Shown here: positions 17,791 through 26,056 of the stretch, one piece after another
Layout: every line of letters starts with the position of its first letter
How positions within the stretch are numbered: the stretch's first letter is position 1
Source of the DNA: JBEBGV01 sp040081265
GTDB taxonomy: Bacteria; Acidobacteriota; Vicinamibacteria; Vicinamibacterales; UBA2999
Reading direction: 5' to 3'
NCBI GenBank assembly: GCA_040081265.1
Contig: JBEBGV010000030.1
Coordinates: 1-54,853, forward strand
DNA length: 54,853 bases
Made by a program: the position numbers and the translations under genes
Notes under the pieces: model-generated
Told to the model about the DNA's origin: nothing
Seen by the model: the letters and a program-made list of their open reading frames with translations, nothing else
Database searches by the model: none

Positions 17791-18830
17791 CGGACGCCTT
17801 CAGCTATTCCCAGCCACGCACGGACAATCGCCGGATCGAGCTGGTTCCCTGACGCCTTGACCAGTTCGGCGTTCGCCTGGTCGCGTGACATCGGCTCACG
17901 GTACGGGCGCACACCGGTCAAGGCATCGTAGACGTCGGCAACGGAGATGACCCGTGCCTCGAGTGGAATCGAGTCGGCGGTCAGCGATGCGGGATAGCCG
18001 CGTCCGTCCATCCGCTCGTGCGTCGCTTCGACGATCGGAGCGGCGTAGGCAAGTACGGGAATGGCGCGCAGGATCTCGGCGCCGATCGTCACGTGCTGGC
18101 GCAGCAGCGTCATGTCGGCGTCAGCCAGCAGGCTGCTGTCGCCCAGCAGGCGCGGCGGCATCGCGATCTTGCCGATGTCGTGCAGCAGCGCGGCGCGTTC
18201 GAGGTTGCGGATCTGCTCGACCGGAAGTCCCATCGTCCGCCCGAGGGTCACAGCCATTCTCGACACGCGCTGTGAATGATCGTGGGTATCGGGCGAGCGG
18301 GCCTCGAGGATGGCCAGCAGCACCGACTGCGCCGCATCGGGCTCGACCCGGGTCAGCGTGTCCTGCAGCCTGGTGCGCTGTTCGGCGATCTCGTCGCCAT
18401 AGCCGGTCGGGTTCGCGTTCGCCGCCTGTACCGCTTCGCGCCAGAGTCCCGCGCGTGTGACGGCGTCGAGCATGGCGCCGCGCGTCGGCGGGCCAGGCAG
18501 GCAGTCAACAACGCCGAGGCGATTGGCCGTGGTGGCGACGTCAAAATCCGGAGGACTGGCCACGACGATGACGGCGGCGTGCTCGTGCTGCGATCGCAGC
18601 GCCCGCACAATCCACATTCCCCCATCGTCACGACCGCGGACGGCGACAATGGCGACGTCTGGCGTCAGCCGTCTGGCCTCGCTCAGCGCATCACCTGATA
18701 CCGCAGTGGTGCAGGTGTGGCCGGCGGCAGCCAGCCAGCCGGCAAGCACACCGCTGTCTTCGCCGTTACTGTCAGCAATCAATACCGTGGATGACACTCT
18801 GGTTGAGAATCGGCAGCCCGGGGAGGCCAC
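17781..18830 (-). CDS. Receiver-like plus HD-GYP phosphodiesterase
   Basis: 349 residues. The first 125 residues fold like a receiver (VLIADSNGED) but the acceptor position reads DVAIVAVRG, so phosphorylation is doubtful. The HD-GYP part has HDIGKIAMPP and HERMDGRGYP, the full set that usually hydrolyses cyclic di-GMP. The gene overlaps motA by 10 bases, coupling second-messenger breakdown to stator expression. Start GTG 18830 is the longest; GTG 18797 is also possible. No strong ribosome-binding site is visible for either. Confidence 0.85.
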   Translation of the reverse strand: MASPGCRFSTRVSSTVLIADSNGEDSGVLAGWLAAAGHTCTTAVSGDALSEARRLTPDVAIVAVRGRDDGGMWIVRALRSQHEHAAVIVVASPPDFDVATTANRLGVVDCLPGPPTRGAMLDAVTRAGLWREAVQAANANPTGYGDEIAEQRTRLQDTLTRVEPDAAQSVLLAILEARSPDTHDHSQRVSRMAVTLGRTMGLPVEQIRNLERAALLHDIGKIAMPPRLLGDSSLLADADMTLLRQHVTIGAEILRAIPVLAYAAPIVEATHERMDGRGYPASLTADSIPLEARVISVADVYDALTGVRPYREPMSRDQANAELVKASGNQLDPAIVRAWLGIAEGVRCS

Positions 18831-18872
18831 TTGAAGCGATCAGAGGGGCAAGGGCGTGAACGCCCGGGCACG

Positions 18873-20024
18873 TCAGGCGGTCCGGACGCGGAGCGAGAGT
18901 CCGGACTGGACGTCTCTGGCCGACTGCCCTGCCGCCGAGGCCTGGGCGGCCGGGCTGGGGACAAAATCGGCGACGACGGCGGTGAGAGCCGCCAGCACGC
19001 GTGCGGCGTCGCCCCGCGAGCAGGCTCCGCGCAGCTCACGGAGGGTCGCATTGACCATCGCCTTCGGAATGTAGCGCTGACGGGCGCTCCAGATGCGCTC
19101 GTGGTTGGTCGGCTCCATGGCGAGGGCCTGGGTGGTGAGTTCTTCACGTACTTTCTCACCCGGCCGCAGGCCGATGACGTCGATGCCGACGCGTGGCAGG
19201 CCTCGTGTGGCGGCCAGCTCGACCATGCGCTCCACCAGATCGCCGATGCGAACGGGCGCACCCATATCGAGCCAGAACACGTCGGTCCGCAGGCCGAGCA
19301 GTTCCGACTTGAGGACGAGCGAGGCCGCCTCGGTGGCGGTCATGAAGAAACGCGTGGCGTCGGGGTCTGTAATGGGAATCGAGCGTCCCGTCTGTACCGA
19401 CTCCAGCATGATCTCGATCACGCTGCCGCTGCTGCCCAGGATGTTGCCGAACCGGACGACCACCGGCCTGAACGACGGCGTGGACAGCGCGAGCGCCGCA
19501 AGCTCGGCGAGGCGCTTGCTGGCGCCCATCACGCTGCGCGGCTCGGCGGCCTTGTCAGACGAGACGAGCACGAATCGGGCGCCGGCGTCACGTGCGGCCC
19601 TGGCGACCTCGAACGTGCCGAGCACGTTCACCCTGGCGGCGGGCACCAGATTGGTTTCGGTCATCGCCACATGCTTGTAGGCCGCGGCGTGATAGACAAC
19701 GTGGGGTCTGGTCGCATCGATGGCGCCGCGCACGTCGGCGCGACGCGTGACGTCACCGAGGACGGCGGCGATGCTGACATCCGGATACACGCGGCGCAGC
19801 TCACGCTCGATGCGAAAGAGGGCGTACTCCGAGTGATCGATGAGCGTCAGGTGCGCGGGACGGCAGGCCGCGATCTGACGGCTCAGTTCCGAACCGACCG
19901 AGCCACCTGCGCCGGTGACCAGCAACCGGCGTCCGGCCAGGGCCCGGCGGTCAGCAGACGTCAGCACCTCTCGCGCCTGACGGCCGAGCAGGTGCGCTTC
20001 GGTCTCGCGGTTCCACTCGATCAT
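18873..20024 (-). CDS. CapD/FlaA1-type nucleotide-sugar dehydratase
   Basis: 383 residues, with a TGAGGSVGSEL NAD(P)-binding motif near residue 37, YHAAAYKHV, and SSDKAAEPRSVMGASKR. The usual YxxxK Tyr is Met (SVMGASK), as in the PseB/CapD dehydratases. It lacks the N-terminal membrane helices of CapD. Most likely it converts UDP-GlcNAc in the first step of a pseudaminic or related sugar. It is the last gene of the nine-gene overlapping operon, with its start overlapping motB2 (ATGA). A GC-rich inverted repeat (GGGCGT/ACGCCC) lies just downstream. Confidence 0.85.
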   Translation of the reverse strand: MIEWNRETEAHLLGRQAREVLTSADRRALAGRRLLVTGAGGSVGSELSRQIAACRPAHLTLIDHSEYALFRIERELRRVYPDVSIAAVLGDVTRRADVRGAIDATRPHVVYHAAAYKHVAMTETNLVPAARVNVLGTFEVARAARDAGARFVLVSSDKAAEPRSVMGASKRLAELAALALSTPSFRPVVVRFGNILGSSGSVIEIMLESVQTGRSIPITDPDATRFFMTATEAASLVLKSELLGLRTDVFWLDMGAPVRIGDLVERMVELAATRGLPRVGIDVIGLRPGEKVREELTTQALAMEPTNHERIWSARQRYIPKAMVNATLRELRGACSRGDAARVLAALTAVVADFVPSPAAQASAAGQSARDVQSGLSLRVRTA

Positions 20025-20722
20025 TCAGTTGGCTCCGTCACCGTGCCTTCGGCAGCCAGGTCGAGCACCACGATGTCGATGCGACGATTCCGTGCGCGGT
20101 TGCCCGCCGAATCGTTGGGCACGCGCGGGTGAAACTCCGCGTATCCTGCCGCAGACAGCCTGGCTGGCGAGAAGTGCAGATCTCGAATCAGATAGGCAAC
20201 CACCGCGCCGGCGCGCGCCGTGGACAGTTCCCAGTTCGACGGATAGCGCGACGTCCGAATTGGCACATCGTCGGTGTGTCCTTCGATTCGCAGTGCATAC
20301 GGGCCAGCGCGCAGCTCTTCCGCGACACGCGCGATCAGCGGCCTGGCGTCGGGGGTCACGTCCGCGCTGCCGACGCGGAACGTCGCGTCCTCCGGCAACG
20401 AGACCACCACCCCGCGTCCGTCGCGAAGCACGTCGGCACGTTCGAGGCGCACGTCGTCTTCAAGACGCGAAGCCAGGCGTGACAGGAGCGGGTCGAGCGG
20501 CTGGTCGCCAGCCTCCGCAGCCGCTGCCGTGACGGCGGCCGCCGCCGGCTCAGCGCTCTCTGCCGAGGCCGTCAGAGGCGCCGGCGCTTCCGCGGAGGTG
20601 GCCTTCACAGCCGAAGCCGCGTACAAGGTGGTGAAGAAGGCAAAGAGCAGCGTGACCAGGTCCGCGTAGGACACCAGCCAGCGGTCATGCCCGCTGCGCG
20701 CCTGTCTGGGCGGTGGGATCAT
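20021..20722 (-). CDS. MotB-like stator protein, second copy
   Basis: 233 residues. Membrane helix DRWLVSYADLVTLLFAFF with the conserved Asp, and an OmpA-like domain (EGHTDDVPIRT, ELSTARAGAVVAYL, NRRIDIVV). It is shorter than the first MotB (280) and has a different linker. It overlaps both its neighbours by four bases. Embedded in a glycosylation operon rather than next to the first motA/motB; could drive a second motor type or a modified filament. Confidence 0.9.
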   Translation of the reverse strand: MIPPPRQARSGHDRWLVSYADLVTLLFAFFTTLYAASAVKATSAEAPAPLTASAESAEPAAAAVTAAAAEAGDQPLDPLLSRLASRLEDDVRLERADVLRDGRGVVVSLPEDATFRVGSADVTPDARPLIARVAEELRAGPYALRIEGHTDDVPIRTSRYPSNWELSTARAGAVVAYLIRDLHFSPARLSAAGYAEFHPRVPNDSAGNRARNRRIDIVVLDLAAEGTVTEPTE

Positions 20723-21582
20723 GAGGGCACGCTCGGCGGATGGAGCGGGGACACCCGTCGTCCTCTCGGCCGGACAGGGACCTGCGCCATCTCTTCCAGT
20801 CTGGGCACGACGGCCGAGTGGGCCCGAAGTCCCTGGGCGACAAGCCTGGGATTGGTCCGCTTGTGGATGGCGAGCACGCCGTGCGTAATCAGTTCACGTC
20901 GCCGCGCCGCCTGGGTCGCGCGCTCACGAAGACGTCCGGCGATCGGAAGCAGCACCAGGTTCGCGATGCCGACACCATAGGCCGTTGCCGCAAACGCGGC
21001 GGCAATGCCGGCGCCGAGCGCCGTGGGCGTCCCCAGCTCCTGCATCACTCGAATCAGACCGAGCACCGCGCCGAGAATACCAAGCGTCGGCGCATACCCG
21101 GCCGCAGCTTCGAACACCCGTGCGGGTGCCTCCTCGGCCGCATCACGGACCGATCGCTCAGCGGCGAGAAACTCCTCGACCACACCCGTCTCACCGTTGT
21201 CCACGGCGAGGGTCAGTCCGTGTCGCAGGAACGAGTCACCGAGGGTATCCACCTCGGCGTCAATCGACATCAGGCCGTAGCGATGCGCGCGCACCGACAT
21301 GCCGACGAGCATCGTCGCCAGACCGCTCTCGTCTTCGTCCACGATCCGGAACGCGCGCCAGGCAGACACGCAGGCATCCATGATCGCGCGCGGGCTGTAA
21401 CTGATGAGCACCGCGCCAAGCGTCCCGCCGAAGACCACGAGCGCGGCGGGCACGTGGACGAGCGACTGGACGCTCACCCCGCTCACTCGCTGAGCGAAGA
21501 TGACGACAATGATGCCGAGCGGCGCCATTGCCAGCGAGGCGATATCGAATCCAAAGAGCCCGCGGGAACGGCGCGTTGCCAC
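20719..21582 (-). CDS. MotA-like stator protein, second copy
   Basis: 287 residues with four membrane helices (IASLAMAPLGIIVVIFA, VPAALVVFGGTLGAVLIS, APTLGILGAVLGLIRVM, AYGVGIANLVLLPIA). The C-terminal tail is unusually rich in Arg, Val and Pro. The start GTG 21582 shares one base with the stop of the cytidylyltransferase. Pairs with motB2. Sequence is clearly more distant from the first MotA; could use a different ion, but residues around the channel do not decide this. Confidence 0.9.
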   Translation of the reverse strand: MATRRSRGLFGFDIASLAMAPLGIIVVIFAQRVSGVSVQSLVHVPAALVVFGGTLGAVLISYSPRAIMDACVSAWRAFRIVDEDESGLATMLVGMSVRAHRYGLMSIDAEVDTLGDSFLRHGLTLAVDNGETGVVEEFLAAERSVRDAAEEAPARVFEAAAGYAPTLGILGAVLGLIRVMQELGTPTALGAGIAAAFAATAYGVGIANLVLLPIAGRLRERATQAARRRELITHGVLAIHKRTNPRLVAQGLRAHSAVVPRLEEMAQVPVRPRGRRVSPLHPPSVPS

Positions 21583-22271
21583 TACGCCACTCCCGTCTGC
21601 GGAATGCGAGCCGCAGCAATCAGCTCAGCCACCGTCGGATAGGTGCGCCCGACGCGGCCAAAGAGGTCCCTGACCCAGTCGAGGTCTTCTGCCGTGTCCA
21701 CGGTCAGCCGGAGTGACGGCTCGGCGAGGTCGCGCGGCGCCGCCGCGGTGTGGATCCGGAATGTCCGCGGCTGGCTCTTGATGAACGTCGTGACGTGTTC
21801 GCGGTCATACGGCGTCGTGGCCGCCGAGGCCGCGTAGTGCAGCGCGGCGGCCGTCACTGCCTCGAGACCTGCACCGATCGGAAGTCCGGACTCGCAGGCG
21901 TAGTCGGCGCCGGTCTCTTCCAGCAGCTTGAGCAGGCGCACGGCGCCCTGCGGGTCCACGGCCGGATTATCCCCGGTTGCACGAATCACCGGATCCAGCT
22001 GACACGTTTCGGCCGCAGCCGCAAAGCGCGCGAGGACGTCGTCGGCACTGCCGCGATAGACGAGCGCGCCGGCCTTGCGAGCCAGCTCCGCAAGCCCATC
22101 GTCTTCATGCCTCGTGGTGGTTGCCAGCACGACGCGGTCGATGCCGCTGGCCAGCAGACGATGCAGACAGTGCTCGAAGAGCGTGCGCTTGCCGATCCGC
22201 TCGAGCGCCTTGCCTGGCAGACGGGTCGAGGCGCACCGCGCCTGCAGGATGATTCCCGGACGGAGGTTCAT
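21582..22271 (-). CDS. SpsF/PseF-like cytidylyltransferase
   Basis: 229 residues. The N-terminal LQARCASTRLPGKALERIG matches the nucleotide-binding loop of SpsF/CMP-sugar synthetases, and RATGDNPAVDP is the second conserved block. It should load CMP onto the nonulosonic acid made by the synthase two genes upstream. TAG of the upstream ATP-grasp gene is directly followed by this ATG. It resembles SpsF more than classic PseF, so the activated sugar could differ from pseudaminic acid. Confidence 0.8.
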   Translation of the reverse strand: MNLRPGIILQARCASTRLPGKALERIGKRTLFEHCLHRLLASGIDRVVLATTTRHEDDGLAELARKAGALVYRGSADDVLARFAAAAETCQLDPVIRATGDNPAVDPQGAVRLLKLLEETGADYACESGLPIGAGLEAVTAAALHYAASAATTPYDREHVTTFIKSQPRTFRIHTAAAPRDLAEPSLRLTVDTAEDLDWVRDLFGRVGRTYPTVAELIAAARIPQTGVA

Positions 22272-23285
22272 CTACGCCGCCTCCTCCACGTGTGAGCGCA
22301 ACTCGAACGCCTGGGCGTGCAGATCGGCGCCGTCGAGGAAGAACGACGACTCGAAGCTGGTCATCCAGAGGTCCTTCTTGAACTCCCCCACCATCGGCGC
22401 CACCTGCCGGCCGAGCGCCATCTTGATGAGCATCGACGGGAAGTCGGCGCCGGCCTGAATCGTCAACGGGATGCCACCCGAGAAGCGCGGATTGATCTCG
22501 AAGATCGCGGGCTCGTTGCCACGCATGCGAACCTGAATGTTGATGGCGCCGACAAACGGAATCGCCGCGCAGGCCTGCATCGCCAGCGCGATCAGCCTGG
22601 AGTCGTTCACCGTGCGGCCGCGGTCCATGACGCCAGCCCGGATGACCACCCGCTCCCGCGGCACGATCGATACGGGCACGCCCTGCAGGTCGCACAGCAC
22701 GTCGATGGTGAACTCCGGTCCGTCGAGGTACTCCTGGACCACGGCGTTGGGGACGTAGCCCGGGAAGAACTCGAGATCACGCTGCGTCTTGATCGCGAAC
22801 GCCGCGACGCCGCCGCGTCCGATCCTCGGCTTGATGAACAGCGGCGGTGCCAGATCCTTCGGCATCGCAGACGTCAGGTGGGTCTCGGCTGCGGCCACTC
22901 CGGCCGCCCGCAGTCGCGAACAGGTCTCGAACTTGTCGTTGCATACGAGCGCGGTCTCTTCAGACGAGCACGCCACCAGCGTCCCGCGCGCGCTGAACCG
23001 CTCGCGAGCGGCGCCGAAGATCGGCAGCTCGTCGTCGATCGTCGGCACGACCAGGCGGATGCTTTCCGCCTCGCACAGCGCCAGGACCTCAGAGAGATAG
23101 TCGGGCTCTGTCGCCATCGGGACACGGTACGAGCGGTCCGCGACGTGCACGGCCGGCGAGAGCGGATTGACATCGGTCACGACCACCGAGCCAGGCAGTC
23201 CCAGCGTTCGGAGGGCCGTCCGAAACGCCTGGACGAGCGGGACGCGACGCGACCCGGCCGTCATCAGGACGTTGAATGACTTCAT
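22272..23285 (-). CDS. ATP-grasp protein of unknown substrate
   Basis: 337 residues with a carbamoyl-phosphate-synthase-like ATP-grasp fold: N-terminal LMTAGSRRVPLVQAFR, KPRIGRGGVAAFA, and the metal site FEINPRFSGGIP. Such enzymes ligate an acid to an amine using ATP. In this sugar operon it may attach an amino acid or other acyl group to the sugar. Substrate cannot be read from sequence. Start overlaps the synthase stop (ATGA). Confidence 0.75.
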   Translation of the reverse strand: MKSFNVLMTAGSRRVPLVQAFRTALRTLGLPGSVVVTDVNPLSPAVHVADRSYRVPMATEPDYLSEVLALCEAESIRLVVPTIDDELPIFGAARERFSARGTLVACSSEETALVCNDKFETCSRLRAAGVAAAETHLTSAMPKDLAPPLFIKPRIGRGGVAAFAIKTQRDLEFFPGYVPNAVVQEYLDGPEFTIDVLCDLQGVPVSIVPRERVVIRAGVMDRGRTVNDSRLIALAMQACAAIPFVGAINIQVRMRGNEPAIFEINPRFSGGIPLTIQAGADFPSMLIKMALGRQVAPMVGEFKKDLWMTSFESSFFLDGADLHAQAFELRSHVEEAA

Positions 23286-24328
23286 GAAGCGCGCTCCAGC
23301 GCGACGTCGACGGCCTCGAAGGCCTCGCCCTCGCGCATATTCCGTCCCAGCCGCCGGCCGACCAGGAGGGGCAGATCCCAGGGCGACAGCTCCGACACCG
23401 GCCGAACGACGGCGATGTCGCTCTCGGTGATCGTCTCGCCCGCCCGCATGGCCCGCCGGGTGTACAGACCGCGGCGGCTCGATGAGAGGTTGGCCATCTC
23501 GGCCGGCTGGCAGACCTTCTTGCCATCGCCGAGCGCGGCGCGAGCTTCTTCGAATGCCCCCACCAGCGCCTTCAACTGGGCAGGGGTGCTGGACACCGCC
23601 TTGTCGATGGCCTGATCGTCGCCGTCGAGCACCAGATGGCGCTCGTAGATGCAGGCGCCGAGCGCCAGCGCCGGCAGGGCCGCGCTGGTGTTGGCGCCGT
23701 GGTCCGACAGCCCCACCGGCACCTTGAACGTGCTGGCCAGCGTGCTGATGGCCCTGAGGTTCTGCGACGACAGCGGCGTCGGATACGCCGACACGCAGTG
23801 CAGGAGCGCGATGTCAGTCGCGCCAGCCTCGCGCGCGGCCTCGAGTGCGCTGCTCACTTCCCACAGCGAACTCATGCCCGTCGAGATGACGAGCGGCCGC
23901 TTCGTCCTGGCCGCCGCCGCGATGAGCGCGTGGTAGGTCACGTCGCCGCTGGCGATCTTGTAGCCGTCAAATTCCATCGGCTCGAGCATCGTCAGCGCGT
24001 TCTCGGCAAGCGGCGTCGTCAGGACGCCCATGCCGTGATGACGTGCGCGGGCGACCATGGCGCGGTGGGTGTCGGCGTCGATCTCGAACGTCGCGAAGAA
24101 CTCCCGGAGTGACGTCGTCTGGACGTGCGCCGGAGCCGGTGCCGACTCGGCCACCAGCGTGCGCGCCTCGAGCGTCTGCAGCTTGATGGCGCTGGCGCCG
24201 GCCCAGGCCGCCGCGTCCACCATTTCCACCGCCCGGTCGCGGGACCCGCCGTGGTTCAGGCCGATCTCGGCGATGACGTACATCGGTGCATCGATACCGA
24301 TGCTCTTGTTGCCAATCTCACGCAGCAT
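23282..24328 (-). CDS. NeuB/PseI-like nonulosonic acid synthase
   Basis: 348 residues. Aldolase-type TIM barrel with IAEIGLNHGGS and GASAIKLQT near the N-terminus, and a C-terminal SAF (antifreeze-like) domain (about 285-348, SRRGLYTRRAMRAGETI). It should condense phosphoenolpyruvate with the six-deoxy altrose or similar sugar to make pseudaminic or legionaminic acid. Start ATG 24328 with AAGGAG nine bases upstream; it overlaps the HAD stop by 11 bases. Which isomer is made cannot be decided from sequence. Confidence 0.85.
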   Translation of the reverse strand: MLREIGNKSIGIDAPMYVIAEIGLNHGGSRDRAVEMVDAAAWAGASAIKLQTLEARTLVAESAPAPAHVQTTSLREFFATFEIDADTHRAMVARARHHGMGVLTTPLAENALTMLEPMEFDGYKIASGDVTYHALIAAAARTKRPLVISTGMSSLWEVSSALEAAREAGATDIALLHCVSAYPTPLSSQNLRAISTLASTFKVPVGLSDHGANTSAALPALALGACIYERHLVLDGDDQAIDKAVSSTPAQLKALVGAFEEARAALGDGKKVCQPAEMANLSSSRRGLYTRRAMRAGETITESDIAVVRPVSELSPWDLPLLVGRRLGRNMREGEAFEAVDVALERAS

Positions 24329-25082
24329 GACGCTTGACTCCTTCGAGCAGTGATGAGGCCGCCAGGCGGACCTCGTCGAGACTCTCCACAACCACATCCG
24401 CTTCGAGCGACGGATCGACCTCGATCAGGGATGTCGTGATTCGAACTGTTGCCATGCCCGCAGCGCGGGCCCCGGCAACGTCGCACCGCGGGTCGTCACC
24501 AATGCAGACCGTCCGCTCCGCGCGGGTGCCAAGACGGCGCAGCGCCGCCGCAAACGTGGCGCGCGCCGGCTTGCCTCCCGGCGCGAGTTGTTCGGCGTAG
24601 AGCACGTGGTCGACGAGGCCGTTGAGCCCCAGCGCCTCCGCCTTTCGCGCCTGAACGGCGGGAAGACCGTTGGTGAGCACCGCCGTCTGCCAGCCGTCGG
24701 CACGCAGGCCCTGCAGCAGCGTCCGCGCGCTGTTTCCAAGGAAGATGCGAGGACGATGGGCGCGGAACACCTCGATGAGGACCGGGATCGTCTCCGCGTC
24801 CAGATCGAAGCGGTGGCACAGCGACTGGAAGGCCGTCTGCCGCTGTCCGTTCGCTTCGCAGTTGGCGAGCAGCGCATACGCCTGGTCGGCCGGCACATGT
24901 GCCGTGCTGGCCACGTGAGCCGCCACGGCGGCAAAGCCGCTCATCGTGTAGCGACCGAGTGGATACAGCGTGTTATCGAGATCGAGGATCACGCCGCGCG
25001 TCGGACGCCATGTGCGTGCACCGTAGACTCCAGGCACTCGGGGCGTGCCGGCGTCACTGAAGAGGAGCGGGGACGCGATCAT
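24318..25082 (-). CDS. HAD-family hydrolase
   Basis: 254 residues with all four HAD motifs: LDLDNTLYP (nucleophile Asp), TNG, GGKP and GDDPRCDVAGA. The cap is helical and small, as in phosphatases of subfamily I. Placed between PseG-like and synthase genes, it probably removes a phosphate from a sugar intermediate, but the substrate is not known. Overlaps the upstream stop (ATGA). Confidence 0.8.
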   Translation of the reverse strand: MIASPLLFSDAGTPRVPGVYGARTWRPTRGVILDLDNTLYPLGRYTMSGFAAVAAHVASTAHVPADQAYALLANCEANGQRQTAFQSLCHRFDLDAETIPVLIEVFRAHRPRIFLGNSARTLLQGLRADGWQTAVLTNGLPAVQARKAEALGLNGLVDHVLYAEQLAPGGKPARATFAAALRRLGTRAERTVCIGDDPRCDVAGARAAGMATVRITTSLIEVDPSLEADVVVESLDEVRLAASSLLEGVKRHAA

Positions 25083-26056
25083 CGGCGGTCTCCTGCGGCG
25101 AGTCTGGCCACCGCCTCAGCCGCGCGCGTGGCGCCGCGGCCATCAACGATCTGCCGCGCCCGACGCGTCAGCGCGCGGCGCATCGCCGGGTTGTTGAGCA
25201 AGTCAACGACCTTGCTGGCCGCGTCCTTCGGGGTGGCGCTGAACGGCACGGCCACCGCCGCGTGCTTCTTCGCGAACGCCAGCACCGTGGGTACCTGACT
25301 CTTGACGACGGGAACGCTCACCGTCGGAACACCCATCGCCGCGGCTTCGTAGAGGGAGACTCCCCCGCCCACGACAGCAACGGTGGCCCGAGCCAGCTCG
25401 CTGGCGAGGCCGCGGGGAGACCCGATCCACCGCACACGGGCCGTGGAACGGCCGGCGGCGCCGCGGACAAAGCCGCCGGCGATCCTGATTTCTGCCCTCG
25501 GGTCGGACAGGGCGATCGTGTTGGCGATGGCCTGGGCCCGACGTGCGTGAGGTCCGCCGCCAAGCGCGATGAGCACACGGGGTGTGCGCGACGAGGCGAC
25601 GTGCGCGCCCGAACGGCTGACCGCAGCGTCGAGCACCGCGAAGCGGGTGCCAGAGAGCACCTTGCCCCGACCGCTGGCCTTGCGCTGCATGGTGACGCTG
25701 CCGTCAATGGCCAGGTCGCCCGAACGGGCACCCAGCCCGAGGTCATGGACGGTCACCACCGCAGCCCCGGCACGACGCGCCGCGTGAGCCCAGCGCTCGG
25801 CGTCGCGGGTCACGGGGTCGTCGATGACGACGACGTCCGGGCGAATGGCACCCAGTGAGCCCGGCGTTGACAACTTGAGCACGTCGGCGCCGAGAACAAG
25901 CGCCGCCTCGCGGGCCTGACGGCCGCCGCGCAGAGCCACCAGCGGACGAACGCCCAGCGCGCGCCCGAGCGCGACGCAGCGCGTCAGATGTCCGAACCCA
26001 CGGCCGGCTCCGGCAGGGGCGCGAAAGACGATTCGAAGATCAGCGGAAGGAGTCAT
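25079..26056 (-). CDS. PseG-like UDP-sugar hydrolase
   Basis: 325 residues in the GT-B fold, opening with GAGRGFGHLTRCVALGRAL, the GxGHxxR motif of PseG. PseG removes UDP from the di-acetamido trideoxy-altrose before the synthase step. C-terminal GGGVSLYEAAAMGVPTVSVP fits the family. ATG 26056 has GAGG six bases upstream and overlaps the aminotransferase stop by 17 bases; 26074 is a longer alternative. The N-terminal ATG 26056 start trims six residues. Confidence 0.8.
   Translation of the reverse strand: MTPSADLRIVFRAPAGAGRGFGHLTRCVALGRALGVRPLVALRGGRQAREAALVLGADVLKLSTPGSLGAIRPDVVVIDDPVTRDAERWAHAARRAGAAVVTVHDLGLGARSGDLAIDGSVTMQRKASGRGKVLSGTRFAVLDAAVSRSGAHVASSRTPRVLIALGGGPHARRAQAIANTIALSDPRAEIRIAGGFVRGAAGRSTARVRWIGSPRGLASELARATVAVVGGGVSLYEAAAMGVPTVSVPVVKSQVPTVLAFAKKHAAVAVPFSATPKDAASKVVDLLNNPAMRRALTRRARQIVDGRGATRAAEAVARLAAGDRR

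Noticed and set aside
18831..20132. 433-codon plus-strand frame opposite the dehydratase
   Set aside because: It has no recognisable motif and lies against a clear dehydratase.
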